Both the position numbers and the translations under genes were made by a program. This document shows, in pieces, positions 1-11,188 of a stretch of 64,000 nucleotides of DNA (positions are counted from its first letter, which is position 1; each line of letters opens with the position of its first letter). Below the pieces are notes generated by a model. The model searched no databases and had not been told where the DNA came from. It saw nothing but the letters and a program-made list of their open reading frames with translations. Source of the DNA: Globisporangium splendens (Eukaryota; Oomycota; Peronosporomycetes; Pythiales; Pythiaceae); contig VFIW01000023.1 in NCBI GenBank assembly GCA_006386115.1, positions 248,001-312,000 on the forward strand. The letters are read 5' to 3'.

Positions 1-3000
1 GATCTTGCCGCCGCTCACGACGCATATCTTGTCGGCCTTGCGGATCGTCGATAAGCGATGCGCGATGATGATCGTGGTGCGTCGCTGCGACACGACAACC
101 ATGTCGAGAGCACGTTGTACGACGTGCTCGCTCTCCGAGTCCAACGCGCTCGTGGCTTCGTCGAGTAGCAAGATGGCTGGGTTCTTGAGGATGGCGCGCG
201 CGATGGCGATGCGCTGCTTTTGACCTCCTGAGAGTTTCTCGCCTTTGTTGCCCACTTGCGTGGCATATCCGTCGGGAAAATTCGTGATAAACTCGTGCGC
301 GTTCGCCATCTTCGCAGCGTTCATGATCGCACTTTCGTCTGGCATTTCCTCGAGTCCGTATGCGATGTTCTCTGCGATCGTGCCAAGGAAAAGCGTCGGC
401 TCCTGTCCAACCAGTCCGATTTGGCGTCGCAGCCAGTGCAAGTTGAGTTCCTTGAGATTATGGCCATCGAGCAGCACGTCGCCGCGCAAAGGGTCGTAGA
501 ACCGCTCGATTAACGAGATGATCGTGCTCTTGCCCCCACCGCTTGGACCGCACAACGCCACCGTCTCACCGGCTTCGATAACGAGGTTGTAGTCGTTGAG
601 AACAGTTACTTCGTGGCGAGTCGGGTACTTGAACAAGATGTCGCGAAACTCGAGTCGTCCGCGCACGTTGTCGATTTTTGTTCCGGTTTCAGCAAAGGAA
701 TCAATGGGCACACTCGCGTCTACCAGTGTGAAAATGGCTGATCCTGCGTGCTTGGCGTTGTCTCCATCAGCGAGCCAAGTGGAGGCCGAGCCAATGCCCT
801 GCGCAGACATCGTGATCGCCATGAGGGTTCGAATTAGTTGCTTGAACGTGATGTCGTCGCGCTGGACGAGCTTACCGCCGTACCAAAACACCAACGCGTA
901 GGCGGCAAACATGATGAACGAGCTGAAGCCGAGCGCGAGTCCATTTACGTGCGCTTCACGGACCCCCTCCTTCAGCGGTGCCTCCAGGAGCGTCCCAAAT
1001 GTGTTGGCCATGCGAGTCTCGAGTCCCAACGATGCCACGGTGCGAATATTCACGAGTGCCTGCGACGCGTGTGCACCAGAGCCTGCCAGCTGGTCAGAAC
1101 CCCCACCGGAGCCGCGCTGCATCTGGTTCATTCGAACGAGCTGGCCGAGGATCAGCATTGGGAAAATGACGAGCATCACGAGTGTGAGCAGCCAACTGCC
1201 AAGAGCAAACGAGATCGTGAGTGCAGCGACGAAGGTGAACATGGCCTGGACGACGCGACCCTGGGCATCTCCCGAGATGAGCGCGACTTTGGTCGCATTG
1301 GTCGCCAAGTTTGCTGTCAGTGCACCCGTCGCATTGCGCGAGTCATCGAAAAACGCAATGCCTTGTCGGCACAACGCCGAGAAATGCATATCTCTCAATC
1401 TCGATGTGAGTTTCTCCCCCAAGTACTTGAAGCAAAACTGCTGGGTCGTGGTCGCTATCAACAAGACACCCGCGCCTCCGACGTACAGCGCGCCGTCGAG
1501 TTGGACCTCATCGTACAGCTTGTCGAGGAGCCTGTGATCGAGCGTTTCTTGGAAGCGCGCATATTTGTCCGTCATGGAGCTGATCGCGCCACTTAGCAAA
1601 AGCGCCGATGCTGGCATACTGAACCCCGCGACAGCTGCCCCGAAGCAACCTGCCAAGAGGTATTTACTTTCGCTGCGGCTCAACGCCATGATCTTCATGA
1701 TCGAGAAGTTTGTGTAGCTCTTGGATTTCTTGTCTGACTCTGCTGCTACTGCGATGTTCGTGGCCATGGTGCCATCATTCTCGCATCTGTTTCCAGAGGA
1801 CACTCTGCCGACATACATGTCCGTCTGCGACGATGCGGCATGCCCAAGTCGTAGCTGTTCAACAGTTGAAGTGTCCTCCTGGATGGTATATAGGTTGCGA
1901 TACACTCCGTCCTGGATCCGCATGAGCGATTCATGCGGACCTTCTTCGATGACGCGTCCATCCGCAACGACAACGATCTTGTCGGCATGGCGGACAGTAC
2001 TGAGGCGATGCGCGATCACTAGTGTCGTCATATTGGTCTTGGCCATCAGGTCGTTCAGTGCGGTTTGCACGACGCGTTCGCTCTCAGCGTCCAAGGCGCT
2101 TGTGGCTTCATCCAGAACCAGGACCTTTGGCTCGCGAACGACGGCTCGTGCGATCGCGATGCGCTGCTTCTGTCCACCAGACATGGACAGACCCTTTTCG
2201 CCCACCACGGTCTCGTATCCTTGCGGCAGCGCCATGATAAAGTCATGCGCGTTCGTGAGTTTCGCAGCCGCGATGACCTGGTCCCGCGTCGTCTCGCTTG
2301 ACACTCCAAAGGCAATGTTTTCAAAGATTGTCGTCGAGAACAAGACCGGCTCCTGCGACACGAGACCGATCTGGGAGCGCAACCACTTGATATTCAACGT
2401 GGAGATATCTCGACCGTCGAGGAGGATCTGGCCGCGTAGAGGATCGTAAAAGCGCTCGAGCAGAGCGACCAGCGTGCTCTTTCCGCCGCCACTGGGACCA
2501 ACGAAGGCCACTGTTTGTCCGCTTTCGATCGTGACACTGTAATCACTCAAGATTGTGGCGTCGGGGCGACTCGGATACGCAAAGCTCACACCGAGAACGT
2601 CGAGTTTGCCGTAGCAGCGGTCAGGGATCACGCCGCTGTCGAGCGAGGCATCGATCTGGGAAACAGTGTCGAGGATGTGGTACAATCCCGCGGCTGCACC
2701 TTTGGCTTGGGTCACAGCTGTGATGTTGGGCGAGATCTGCGCCATCGCCAGGGAGCCGAGCAAGATCCCATAAAATGCACTGAAGACATGCGCTGGACTC
2801 GTCTTGTCGTCGGAGACCTTCTTGCCTCCATACCAGAGTCCGGCGGCGTACATGAGCCACATGCTGCCAAAAAGGACGCCGAGCACGACGGACATGGATT
2901 TTGCGAGTTGAATGTTTTCGGCTTCAGCTTTGGCGACCTTGGCGTTGTACTTTTCGATTGCTCGCCTCTCGCCATTATTGGATACCACAGTGCGCATGGA

Positions 3001-3837
3001 GCCAAGAGTTTCTTCAGCGATGGCGCCGGCTTCGGCGTAGATTTGCTGTGCCCACTCGGTTCGCGCGCGCAGGGCTTTCAGCAGAAATGCAAGCGAGAGT
3101 GCGATGCATGGCAACACACACGCCATGAGAAGCGAGATGTCCCAGCCCTTGGCGAAGCCAATTGCATAGCCCGTGATAAACTGCGCCATGTAGCGCAGGC
3201 AATCACCGAGTTTTTGTCCCATTCCGTCTTTGATCTTGACCGTGTCACCCGTGAGGCGACTCGATAGCTGCAGCGCATCGTGCGTGTCGTACCACGCGAC
3301 GTCCAAGTGCAGCATGTGCTTAAACCCACGGTCCCGCAGCACCTTCATCTGTCGCTCCGCCGTAGTGAAGAACAACAAGTACGAGACGTAGTCCGTGATA
3401 AACAACGCGATCGCGATGCCGAGGAAGTACAGCGCCGATCGGTTTACACCCGCTTGGTCATAAGGTTGAAAGCTCGAGATCATGTCACCAAAGATCAGCG
3501 CCATGCAGGGGAACAGCGCGCCATTGATAGCAGTCATGACGCATCCCGTGAACAGCATAAGCATATCCCATCGCGTCGCATACCGGTAGAGGTCGAGAAA
3601 CTTGAATTTGGCGTGCGCTTCTTGCAGCTCGCGGTCGCTTCCGTTGACGGATTCCGCCGGATCGACGGCCTCCCCAGACTTCTTGGCGCTTGTTGACTCG
3701 GCCGTAGATACGTCGAGAGCGACCGTGGGCATTTGGTGTTTTTCATTGCCACGCGGCGTCACAGTCTCAACGTAGTCCACGCCCACTCGATGCGAAGACG
3801 GCGGCTGAGGATCCGTAGGATCGATTTTAGCAGTCAT
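1..3837 (-). CDS. ABC transporter subfamily B (P-glycoprotein/MDR type), full transporter, 3' end cut by window edge
   Basis: One uninterrupted reading frame of 1,279 codons runs from ATG at 3837 to base 1 with no stop, so the gene continues past the left edge, probably by only a few dozen codons. Layout is TMD-NBD-TMD-NBD. NBD1 has Walker A GPSGGGKST near residue 446 and a signature SGGQKQRIAIARA. NBD2 has Walker A near residue 1095, LSGGQKQR near 1200 and Walker B LLLDEATSALD. Family knowledge: such proteins are plasma- or vacuolar-membrane exporters of lipids, drugs or metabolites driven by ATP. Substrate cannot be read from sequence. No intron is needed. A close paralogue with the same layout sits at the other end of the window on the opposite strand. 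Confidence in family is high; exact start is less certain because it rests only on being the first ATG ahead of the conserved region. Confidence 0.93.
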   Translation of the reverse strand, partial: MTAKIDPTDPQPPSSHRVGVDYVETVTPRGNEKHQMPTVALDVSTAESTSAKKSGEAVDPAESVNGSDRELQEAHAKFKFLDLYRYATRWDMLMLFTGCVMTAINGALFPCMALIFGDMISSFQPYDQAGVNRSALYFLGIAIALFITDYVSYLLFFTTAERQMKVLRDRGFKHMLHLDVAWYDTHDALQLSSRLTGDTVKIKDGMGQKLGDCLRYMAQFITGYAIGFAKGWDISLLMACVLPCIALSLAFLLKALRARTEWAQQIYAEAGAIAEETLGSMRTVVSNNGERRAIEKYNAKVAKAEAENIQLAKSMSVVLGVLFGSMWLMYAAGLWYGGKKVSDDKTSPAHVFSAFYGILLGSLAMAQISPNITAVTQAKGAAAGLYHILDTVSQIDASLDSGVIPDRCYGKLDVLGVSFAYPSRPDATILSDYSVTIESGQTVAFVGPSGGGKSTLVALLERFYDPLRGQILLDGRDISTLNIKWLRSQIGLVSQEPVLFSTTIFENIAFGVSSETTRDQVIAAAKLTNAHDFIMALPQGYETVVGEKGLSMSGGQKQRIAIARAVVREPKVLVLDEATSALDAESERVVQTALNDLMAKTNMTTLVIAHRLSTVRHADKIVVVADGRVIEEGPHESLMRIQDGVYRNLYTIQEDTSTVEQLRLGHAASSQTDMYVGRVSSGNRCENDGTMATNIAVAAESDKKSKSYTNFSIMKIMALSRSESKYLLAGCFGAAVAGFSMPASALLLSGAISSMTDKYARFQETLDHRLLDKLYDEVQLDGALYVGGAGVLLIATTTQQFCFKYLGEKLTSRLRDMHFSALCRQGIAFFDDSRNATGALTANLATNATKVALISGDAQGRVVQAMFTFVAALTISFALGSWLLTLVMLVIFPMLILGQLVRMNQMQRGSGGGSDQLAGSGAHASQALVNIRTVASLGLETRMANTFGTLLEAPLKEGVREAHVNGLALGFSSFIMFAAYALVFWYGGKLVQRDDITFKQLIRTLMAITMSAQGIGSASTWLADGDNAKHAGSAIFTLVDASVPIDSFAETGTKIDNVRGRLEFRDILFKYPTRHEVTVLNDYNLVIEAGETVALCGPSGGGKSTIISLIERFYDPLRGDVLLDGHNLKELNLHWLRRQIGLVGQEPTLFLGTIAENIAYGLEEMPDESAIMNAAKMANAHEFITNFPDGYATQVGNKGEKLSGGQKQRIAIARAILKNPAILLLDEATSALDSESEHVVQRALDMVVVSQRRTTIIIAHRLSTIRKADKICVVSGGKI

Positions 3838-4488
3838 CGTGGTGTGGCTTCCGAGTCGCTGACTCGATGCACTGTCGGAGTGATCACTGGGTAGTCGCTG
3901 CTTGGATGCAAATTGCAGAATGAGCTCGCGTACAAGCGCCAAAGGCCGATTCAACGAAGGAGAAACGCCCGGCACTCTTCCAGGCGCAACTGTACTCCAA
4001 ACGCACCACCTGTCAGCCAATCCAAGCGATTAATGGCACCATTGCTGCGGTGCCGTCGTCTTGTCGCACGCGCAATCGGGTGCAAGTGGCTGACATGATG
4101 ATCCCCGGCGTAATCGACCCATCCCCCCAAACCCGATTTCGCGGCGAGAATGACGGTCTCTTTCCGAGTGTGTGTGCAACTTATGCTGCCTTTCTCATTG
4201 GTAAGAGCCAGTTGTGCGCTACGTTACTGAGCCCTGAAAAGAGCTCTTGGCATGCAGCAAGTGGATGACACCATGGTGCTGGCTGAAAAATCCTATAAGA
4301 TGTTGTGACTACGCTGCTGTGTGAATCTCTACTCTGCCTGTGTCTACAGTCGTGGGCTTCCTGATGAGGACGTCGCTTACGTGCAGGGGTTGCGAAGTAC
4401 AATGAAGGACTGTTGGCGCCATCGCTGCTGACTTAGACGGTGGGTGTGGAGAAGACTCGGTCCAGGTTTCCTGGCGTCTGCCTGAGTT
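3838..4488. other. Intergenic region, ABCB promoter side and P4-ATPase 3' side
   Basis: About 650 bp between the start of the ABC transporter and the stop of the P4-ATPase, both on the minus strand. No open frame with convincing codon use, RNA gene or repeat was seen. It should hold the ABC transporter promoter and the flippase 3' untranslated region. Confidence 0.5.
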
Positions 4489-7400
4489 TTACGAGCCGAC
4501 TTCATCGTGATCTTGCATTGGAGCTGTGGACGTCGAGCGGGCATTTGCGGCTTCATCTTCTTGTTGTCGTGCTGGCGATGCAGCTCGTTTCGGTATAATG
4601 GCACTCGACATTCGAGTGGAGTCGATGCGCTGGTTTTCTGTGAACGTGTTCACTCGCTTCGTCACCAGCTCCTCGGCATGTGTGACCGAGACGCTCGAGC
4701 TCTCTGGTCCGTTGAACGCAAATCCGTTTGCTGCAAGCAACACACAGCAAGAACACGATAAGGAAACAGAGAGAGAGAGAGAGAAGAGTTAGTCGACACT
4801 TTGCCACAGCTCAGGTGCAAAAGTAAATCCATGTACGCACTCGAATGGGTTTTCGACATGTCAATCTGCGAACTCAGAAGCGATAGCGAGCTTGCTTGCG
4901 GCCAGATGTCGTCGGTCGGGAACACGAGCGCGTTGTCGATGCCGCCGATTCTCTTAGAGTGAGTCGTCGTTTTGGCGGCGGGTGATGAAAAAGACGGCAA
5001 CGATGGCATATTGTCTGGCACGATGCCGGCTTTTCCCGAGATTCGCATGGACGCATTCATGCGGTACCGCTCACGCAAGATGTCCTCGGGCATCGGCACA
5101 AACCGCTGCTGCAACGTGAGCACGGCGAAGTCCAAGAGAATCACCGCTATCGGACACATGAAGAGCAAGTACCAAAAGAGATCGTCGCATAGCATGCGCA
5201 TGGGCACGCCAACCGTGTCGAAGCTCAGGAACGTGAGCAGCGGGTACACGATGAGAAAGAACACAAAGAGCCACATGCTAAAGCCGAGCAGGAGCACGTG
5301 GTACTTGTTCCAGCTGGGTGTGAGTAGCACCACTTTCCATTTCATCGTCGCGAGCAACACCGTGTAAAACAGCGTGCCCATGTAGAACAGGCTGTGGTTG
5401 GGATTGCAGCATCCGTAGCACACGCTAAAGCAGATACACGCGTGGAGCACGGCGTTGGTGATCGTGCGCACGAACACCGTGAGGTTCAGATCGCTGTCGC
5501 CTTGACCTGCGCGGTACAGCTTGGGGAACTTGAGCACGATAGCGTCGGGCATGTCCTGGTCAAACACGCCGATGACGATGATCGGTGTCGCGAGAAAGAA
5601 GTTCCACCCAGCCATGACGAAACTCTCAAACAGAGTCGCCCCGGACTGGCCGTTGCAGAAATTGAAGAGAAACAAACTGATCACGAGTGCAATGTTTTTG
5701 TAGAACGAGTACCGAATCACTTTGCAGATCCGCTTGTAGTTGAAGCGGCCGTGGGTGAGCACTAAGCGCTTGAGAAACTTGAATTGCGAGATCACATAGT
5801 CACTGGCGTTGACGGCCTGGACGCCCTCTTTCCCGCAGATGCCGACGCCGACGTGCGCGGTCTGAATCACACTCACGTCGTTGGCGCCATCACCGATCGC
5901 CAGCGTGATCGGCGGTGCCTTGCGTGAATTCGACGGCAATGACGACGATCGGTTACGCACGAGACTCACGATCTCGGCTTTCTGCGACGGACTCACGCGG
6001 CACTCGATCAGCGCTTTGCATACGCTGGCGACACTGAGGAGCTTGATCGCAAGCAAATTTGTGCGCTCGCGAGTGTCATCGCTCATCTTGGCCAGTGCGT
6101 CTTTCGAAGGAACATGTGCACGAGCGCTTTGCCGTCGCACACCATCGCGATCTCGTCCGACACGGTGCCCGTGCGCAGCAACTGCTGGATGAATGGCGCC
6201 TGGTAAAGCTCGTTGAGTTGCTGCTCGAGTCCCTGGATGCTCTCTTGGTTCACATACAGCAACTTCATGCGATCGTCGACCAAGCGACACGCGTGACCAA
6301 TATTGATCGCAGTTTCCTCACGATCGCCAGTGAGCACCCAGATCTTGATCCCGGCTTGCGCGAGATCGAGAATCGTCGACGGCACGTTCTCTTGCAGCTT
6401 GTCTTCGATGGCCGTGATACCAAGGATCTGCATGTTGGTCTCGATCATCTCAGCGACCGCGTCGAGCTGCTCTTCTCGATTCTGAAGCGATGTCGATGCT
6501 GCGATGTACCTCTCGTTGAAATGATCGTACTCCTCTCGCGCGAGCACGCGCTTGGCCAGCACCAATGTTCGTAGCCCTTCGCCAGCAAACACGCGCAGAT
6601 GCTGCTGGATGTTCGTGGTGTATTCGTCCCCAACGGCACGCGGAAGCATCATGTTGTCGGCTCCCTTGCAGTGGAGCACATACTCGCCTGTGTTCGCATT
6701 TACGGCAACGATCGACATGCGCTTCCGCGACGAATTGAATTCGTTTACGTTCAGGATCGTATACTGTTGCGAGATGGACATATTTGGCTCGATTCGCCCG
6801 GAGTCCATGTTCTTGCGCGTGATCTCGATCTTCGTCAGTGGCGCCGGGTCGACAAAGTTGTAACCCAGGCACTTTGCAGCCTTCACGAGCGCTTCTTCGT
6901 CTGGGGATGACACCCGGTACGTCACAGCGCCAGTCTTCTTGTCGACTTCTGGAATCACAGTGTGGCGAATCGCCAGCAGCGTGAGAAACTCGTGGGTGAG
7001 CTCGCCGCGTGGACCGCCAGCATTCAGGTGACGCAACAGCGACGGGTCGTCGAAGCTGATGTTCGGGTCGCAGTGCACTTGCGCCAGCTTTGGATCTCCC
7101 TCGGGAGATGACTGCGGCATCTGAGTGGTTGAATCGTTGCCGAATATCGGCGCGGTGCGCTCGCGCACATCGCTCGCAGATGACGAATTTAGCTCTGTGC
7201 TGAGCGTCACACCGACTTCAGCCATCGCGGTCTGGGACACTCTCGCAGCTCCTCCTCCTCCAGGCTGCAGCGCGGCGACTGCACGGCCAATCTCGGTCGT
7301 GCTGAAGCCGTACGACTGGCCACCGATCGAGCACTTGCGGAACTCCATGACGTTGCACGTCTCGATGAAGCACCGCCCTTCTTCTTCTGACGTCGCCAAG

Positions 7401-8285
7401 ATCACGGCGTCGGCCGGTAGCTCTTCGTTGTTGCGCACACACACTATCTGACCAACCTGGAGCTCCTGCCACGCAATCGTCTGGGTTGTTCCGTGCTCAT
7501 CGACAATCTAGGATATGAGAGAGAAAGGTAAGCCAGATACTAGTCATTTGCAGTTGTTCAGATTGATCTCGCAAGGCGTACCCGGCACGTGTGGTTGTTC
7601 TGATGCTCGTCTGCTTGGTGGCGCTTCCTGTCTTCCGAGCCCTGTTTGATCATTGTGACAAGAAGCACAAACACCAAGGGTCCTGCCGTCGTGAAGCGGT
7701 TCGTGGGTGACCACGTCGTCAGCAGCTACACGAGACATCCAAGCGGATCGTGGTGGACACGACACAACACACACACAGATGAGTCTCTCTACCATCCAGT
7801 CGTCTAGACATTCTCTTGCAGTGGTAGAACTTTACCTGGAGAAGTGAAATCACGAGGAAGTACACGTTTGCAGTGACGCGAAAGAACTCAAAGAGCGTCT
7901 TTGGCACAAAGCTCACGGCCGTGTACTTGGATGTCACGATCACGTTCTTGGCGTACCGCTTGCTCACCATGAGCTCTTGGTTTCGAATCGAGTCATTTAG
8001 AAACGCGACTCGAGGCTCCACTTGGGGAGGGGCATGACTGGTTGCTGCTGTGGTGGTGACTTTGGTCTGAGCCTTGGGCTCTTGCGGCTTCTTTGTTGCC
8101 TTCATGGCGTCTTCGCTTTCTGCAGCCTCCAGTTCACTTTGCTTGGTATAAGGACCGTCTTGTGGCTTGTTTGATGCTCTCGCGGCTTCTTGCCTTTTCT
8201 CTGTCTGCTGTTCCATGGCTGTTTGGACGATCGGCGGGTCTTCCTCATGCTGTTCTCTCACGCTCGACACTCCTCGCATCAACAT
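4489..8285 (-). CDS. P4-type ATPase (phospholipid flippase), five exons, catalytic DKTGT loop missing and one frameshift
   Basis: Exons read right to left: 7836-8285, 7582-7725, about 6116-7507, 4841 to about 6114, and 4489-4730, joined by GT-AG introns. Exon 1 ends in the first membrane helix; exon 2 gives helix 2. Later parts show the nucleotide-binding KGAD motif, WVLTGDREET, GDGANDV and the C-terminal membrane helices with the SFYKNI region typical of flippases. ATG at 8285 is the first ATG in frame. Two oddities. At about 7355-7361 the A-domain stretch ending in IET runs straight into CNVMEF, which normally follows DKTGTLT. Helices 3-4, the PISL segment and the phosphorylated Asp, roughly 280 residues by family comparison, are therefore absent in frame. 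Near 6115 the frame changes, as if two bases (CA) were gained. As it stands the enzyme could not autophosphorylate. It is either a pseudogene or a sequence/assembly error in a normal gene. Confidence 0.88.
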
Positions 8286-8718
8286 GCTGGCCGTTCTCGC
8301 GCTTCCCAACTCTTCGCGGCCACCCTCAGCAAACAATAATAGCCGATGAGGGCGTGAAACACATGTGCTGATCGGATGGCTATCTTGGCTGACACCTGCT
8401 CCAAACGAACTACATCGAAACCACTTTTGGACACGAAGTGCGAGTGGTTAGCTATTCTGGGATGGATGGTTGTATCACGCAGAAATTAGCCGCACAAGTG
8501 GGAACGTTGGAGGCGAGCAACGAGCTCCACGGTGAGCAAGTTAATGGCAGCATGCAAACAAGTAAAGCACATGCTCGCATCGTGTGGCGTAGCTACTTTC
8601 CCTAATAATATCGGTGCTGCTGAGGATATTCCCAGATGGCTACACTTTACTGTACTCGCTTATCTGAGTACGTCGATCTTTCATTAGCCATTCTTGAGTG
8701 GTCTTGTTGCGAGCTACG
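8286..8718. other. Divergent intergenic region
   Basis: About 430 bp between the flippase start (-) and the zinc-finger-like gene (+), so it probably contains both promoters. No coding region, RNA gene or clear repeat was recognised. Confidence 0.45.
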
Positions 8719-9844
8719 ATGGCGACGGACAGCGGCAGCTCCACCGAGAGTGAATACTGTGAAGAGGAGGAAGGAGCAGAGGACGCGCAGCCGTGGGTCG
8801 ACGTGAAGCTCGAACGGAGTGGCGAGGGCGGTACTCCCGATGCTCCCAAAAGTAGCTCCATGGCAGCGGCACAGGAGGAGAAACTGAAACCGGAAGCGTG
8901 CTTGAGATGTGGCACGATGCTTTCTGATGCTACAGTTAGCGACACCAAGGATGCTACAGTTTGAGTAAACAGGGTACCGGAAGCTGTTGCCGGACTGGCG
9001 AGCACGAGTCTGGTAATGGACAACAAGCAGCCATCGTCCCCGCATTGCCTGTTGTCCAAAAGCGCAAATCTGACGAGTCAGTATCTACTACACAAATCAG
9101 AGCTGGAAAGAAACAGAAGGGTATTGCTGAATCTAATGCTTCTAATCACAGACACGAAGAGAGTGACGACGACGAGAGAGAAGAAGGAGAAGAGGAACGA
9201 AAAGACGATGGCACGCCGTGTACTAGCGTCTACGAACCAGAACGCTGCAGCCGCTGCTACTTCAAGCTGGCGCATCCGAGGGGGCCGAGAGTGCTCCACT
9301 GCGCATGCTGCAAAAGTGACATACGCATCGGATGTGTTTGCAACGAGTCAGCGCACACCCGGTCGCCTCATTCGGTGTTGCGAGCGGTGCGTCAAGGCAA
9401 AACTAGACATCTTGCACGAAATCCAAGCCGAACCGCAGTTTCACACTGGAGTCATGCACAAGAAAACCATCGCGGCGACAAAACACCTTGAAACACACAA
9501 GACGGAGGCTGAGCGGCGCTTGGTCTCGATCAAGAAGGTGGCGCGACTCGCGCGGAGCCAAGCGGCTTTGCTCGACTCAGAGGCGAAAAAGCCGATGACC
9601 GAAGCGGAAGTCGTCGAGTTTGCCGGCATGATGCGCCAACTCGTGCTTGACCGCAGGGAGTATTTCCGAAAACTCGACGAATGGACGTCCAAGAACAAGC
9701 AGAAACGATAGCGCGACAACTGCACAGGAATCCCGCGACTTGACTCGCGAACTCGAAGACCCCAGTTTGCTCAAGAAGCAGCTCCGCGCGCAAGATCCGA
9801 AGCTTTTCAATGATCTCTACGAGATCGCCAGCAATTCCACGTGA
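8719..9844 (+). pseudogene. Cysteine-rich, zinc-finger-like protein gene broken by frameshifts; family unknown
   Basis: Protein-like sequence runs through three frames in order. ATG 8719 to a stop at 8964 gives a Glu-rich, basic/acidic start with CLRCG. The second frame, about 8961-9340, has an acidic stretch and a Cys-rich block (RCSRCYF, HCACCKSDI, GCVCN). The third, about 9365-9711, has CCERCVKAKL followed by a Lys/Arg-rich helical region. A last piece to 9844 ends ...LYEIASNST. The C-x2-C pairs suggest a zinc-binding fold, but I do not recognise the family. No GT-AG introns of sensible length join all pieces. A 24-nt direct duplication (12-bp core GATGCTACAGTT at 8926 and 8950) lies just before the first stop. 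Either a decayed gene or one with sequencing indels. Confidence 0.5.
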
Positions 9845-10111
9845 TTTCTTGTGGAGATGGTTCTCCCCAGCATGTCGAGATAATACTCAATCAAGTTATC
9901 TATTCAACCCGACCAACACTCAACACTCTTCAGTTTAGATGCATGATGCAAGCTACAACAAGTCCTAAAGCAAGTGGTCCACACTGTATGCAGCATCTGC
10001 ATATAATGTGGGCCACACATAATCTGCATTGGTGGCGGCAGACTCGAAGCACATCGCATCCATTGCTATTTGTGCCAACGCTGCACACATACACCTCTGC
10101 TTCTCTCCAGA

Positions 10112-10145
10112 CTGACAGACAGACAGACACACACACACACACGCA
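10112..10145. repeat. Microsatellite (CAGA)n-(CA)n
   Basis: Direct reading shows three to four GACA/CAGA units running into about seven CA units, directly upstream of the SURF2-like start codon, so probably in its 5' untranslated region. The rest of the 309-bp gap 9845-10153 shows nothing else. Confidence 0.8.
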
Positions 10146-10153
10146 CAACAGCC

Positions 10154-11017
10154 ATGACTGCGCCTGTGGTCGACGATGCGGACGTGAAGCAGCTGCTGAG
10201 CGAGCACCAGTTCCTGGAGGCCGTCTTCACGGGCGAGGGCGAGCAGCAGCGCGTGCGCGTGCGGTGCGAGCTGACGCAGCACGAGATGCTGCCGCGCAAG
10301 GACGCGATCGAGGCGCACCTCAAGTCCAAGAAGTTCATCAAGGCGAAGGAGTGGTACTGCTACGACTACTCCAAGTACGAGCCGTTCATCGTGGCGCACC
10401 GGCGCAAGCCCAAGAGCCTGTTCTGCAACGTGACCAGCACGGTGCTCAACCGCATCCCGACCGAGGTCGAGAAGCACGTGAACGGCAAAAAGTTCCATCG
10501 CCTGAAGGCGCACGTCAAGTTCACGCAGCGCAAGGGAGAGGGCGAAGGCGATGGCGAGAAGGAGGACGACGATGAGGAAGAGTTTGACGCCAACGCATTT
10601 GAGTTTGAGAACGCGCAGGTGCTGATGTCGGATGATGAGGAAGGCGAGGAAGAAGCAGGTAGCAAGAAGAAGGGAAAGAAGAAGGGAAAGAGCGATGATG
10701 AGGATGACAGTGAGGATGATAGTGAGGAAGACGAAGAGGAAGATGGCGATGAAGACAGCGATTTGGCCGATTTCTATCCGGACGAGGACGATGACGATGA
10801 CGGCCGAATGGACCACGAGACTGTCGTGAAGCTCGCACAGCAGCCGACGAAGAAGCGAAAAGCAGAAGACGATAAAGAAGACGATGACAATGGCGCAGAG
10901 GAGAGCGAGAAGAAGACAAAGAAGCCAAAGCAGGCGAAACCCGTGTCGAGCGCACGGATGAACAGCAAGCAGCGCCGCCAGATGAAGAAGCCGAACAAGG
11001 CGGCGTTCAAGAAATAA
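10154..11017 (+). CDS. SURF2: Surfeit locus protein 2 (SURF2) homologue
   Basis: Predicted 287 residues. The first ~120 residues carry the SURF2 pattern: RVRCELTQHEM followed by a basic KSKKF stretch, and then LFCNVTSTVLNRIP with HVNGKKFHRL. The second half is a long acidic, low-complexity tract (Glu/Asp runs) ending in a Lys/Arg-rich tail, as in other SURF2 proteins, which suggests a nuclear or nucleolar location. Function in the family is poorly known; links to ribosome biogenesis have been proposed. ATG at 10154 follows an AC-rich leader and precedes the conserved region closely. Convergent with biotin synthase, with 171 bp between the two stops. No intron. Confidence in family is good, in role low. 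Confidence 0.85.
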   Translation: MTAPVVDDADVKQLLSEHQFLEAVFTGEGEQQRVRVRCELTQHEMLPRKDAIEAHLKSKKFIKAKEWYCYDYSKYEPFIVAHRRKPKSLFCNVTSTVLNRIPTEVEKHVNGKKFHRLKAHVKFTQRKGEGEGDGEKEDDDEEEFDANAFEFENAQVLMSDDEEGEEEAGSKKKGKKKGKSDDEDDSEDDSEEDEEEDGDEDSDLADFYPDEDDDDDGRMDHETVVKLAQQPTKKRKAEDDKEDDDNGAEESEKKTKKPKQAKPVSSARMNSKQRRQMKKPNKAAFKK

Positions 11018-11188
11018 AACGCGCTCATGCTGTCCGTGATAGAATTGATATCCTTTCGTGTTTCGCATGTGGCTTTAGTTCTTTTTTATCTTTCTTTGTA
11101 CAAACAAACAGTATTAGACGACACGTTCTTCTTCCTCATCCTCTTCTCCTCCATAATAATGTGCGCAATCGATCGACAACATCTTTAT

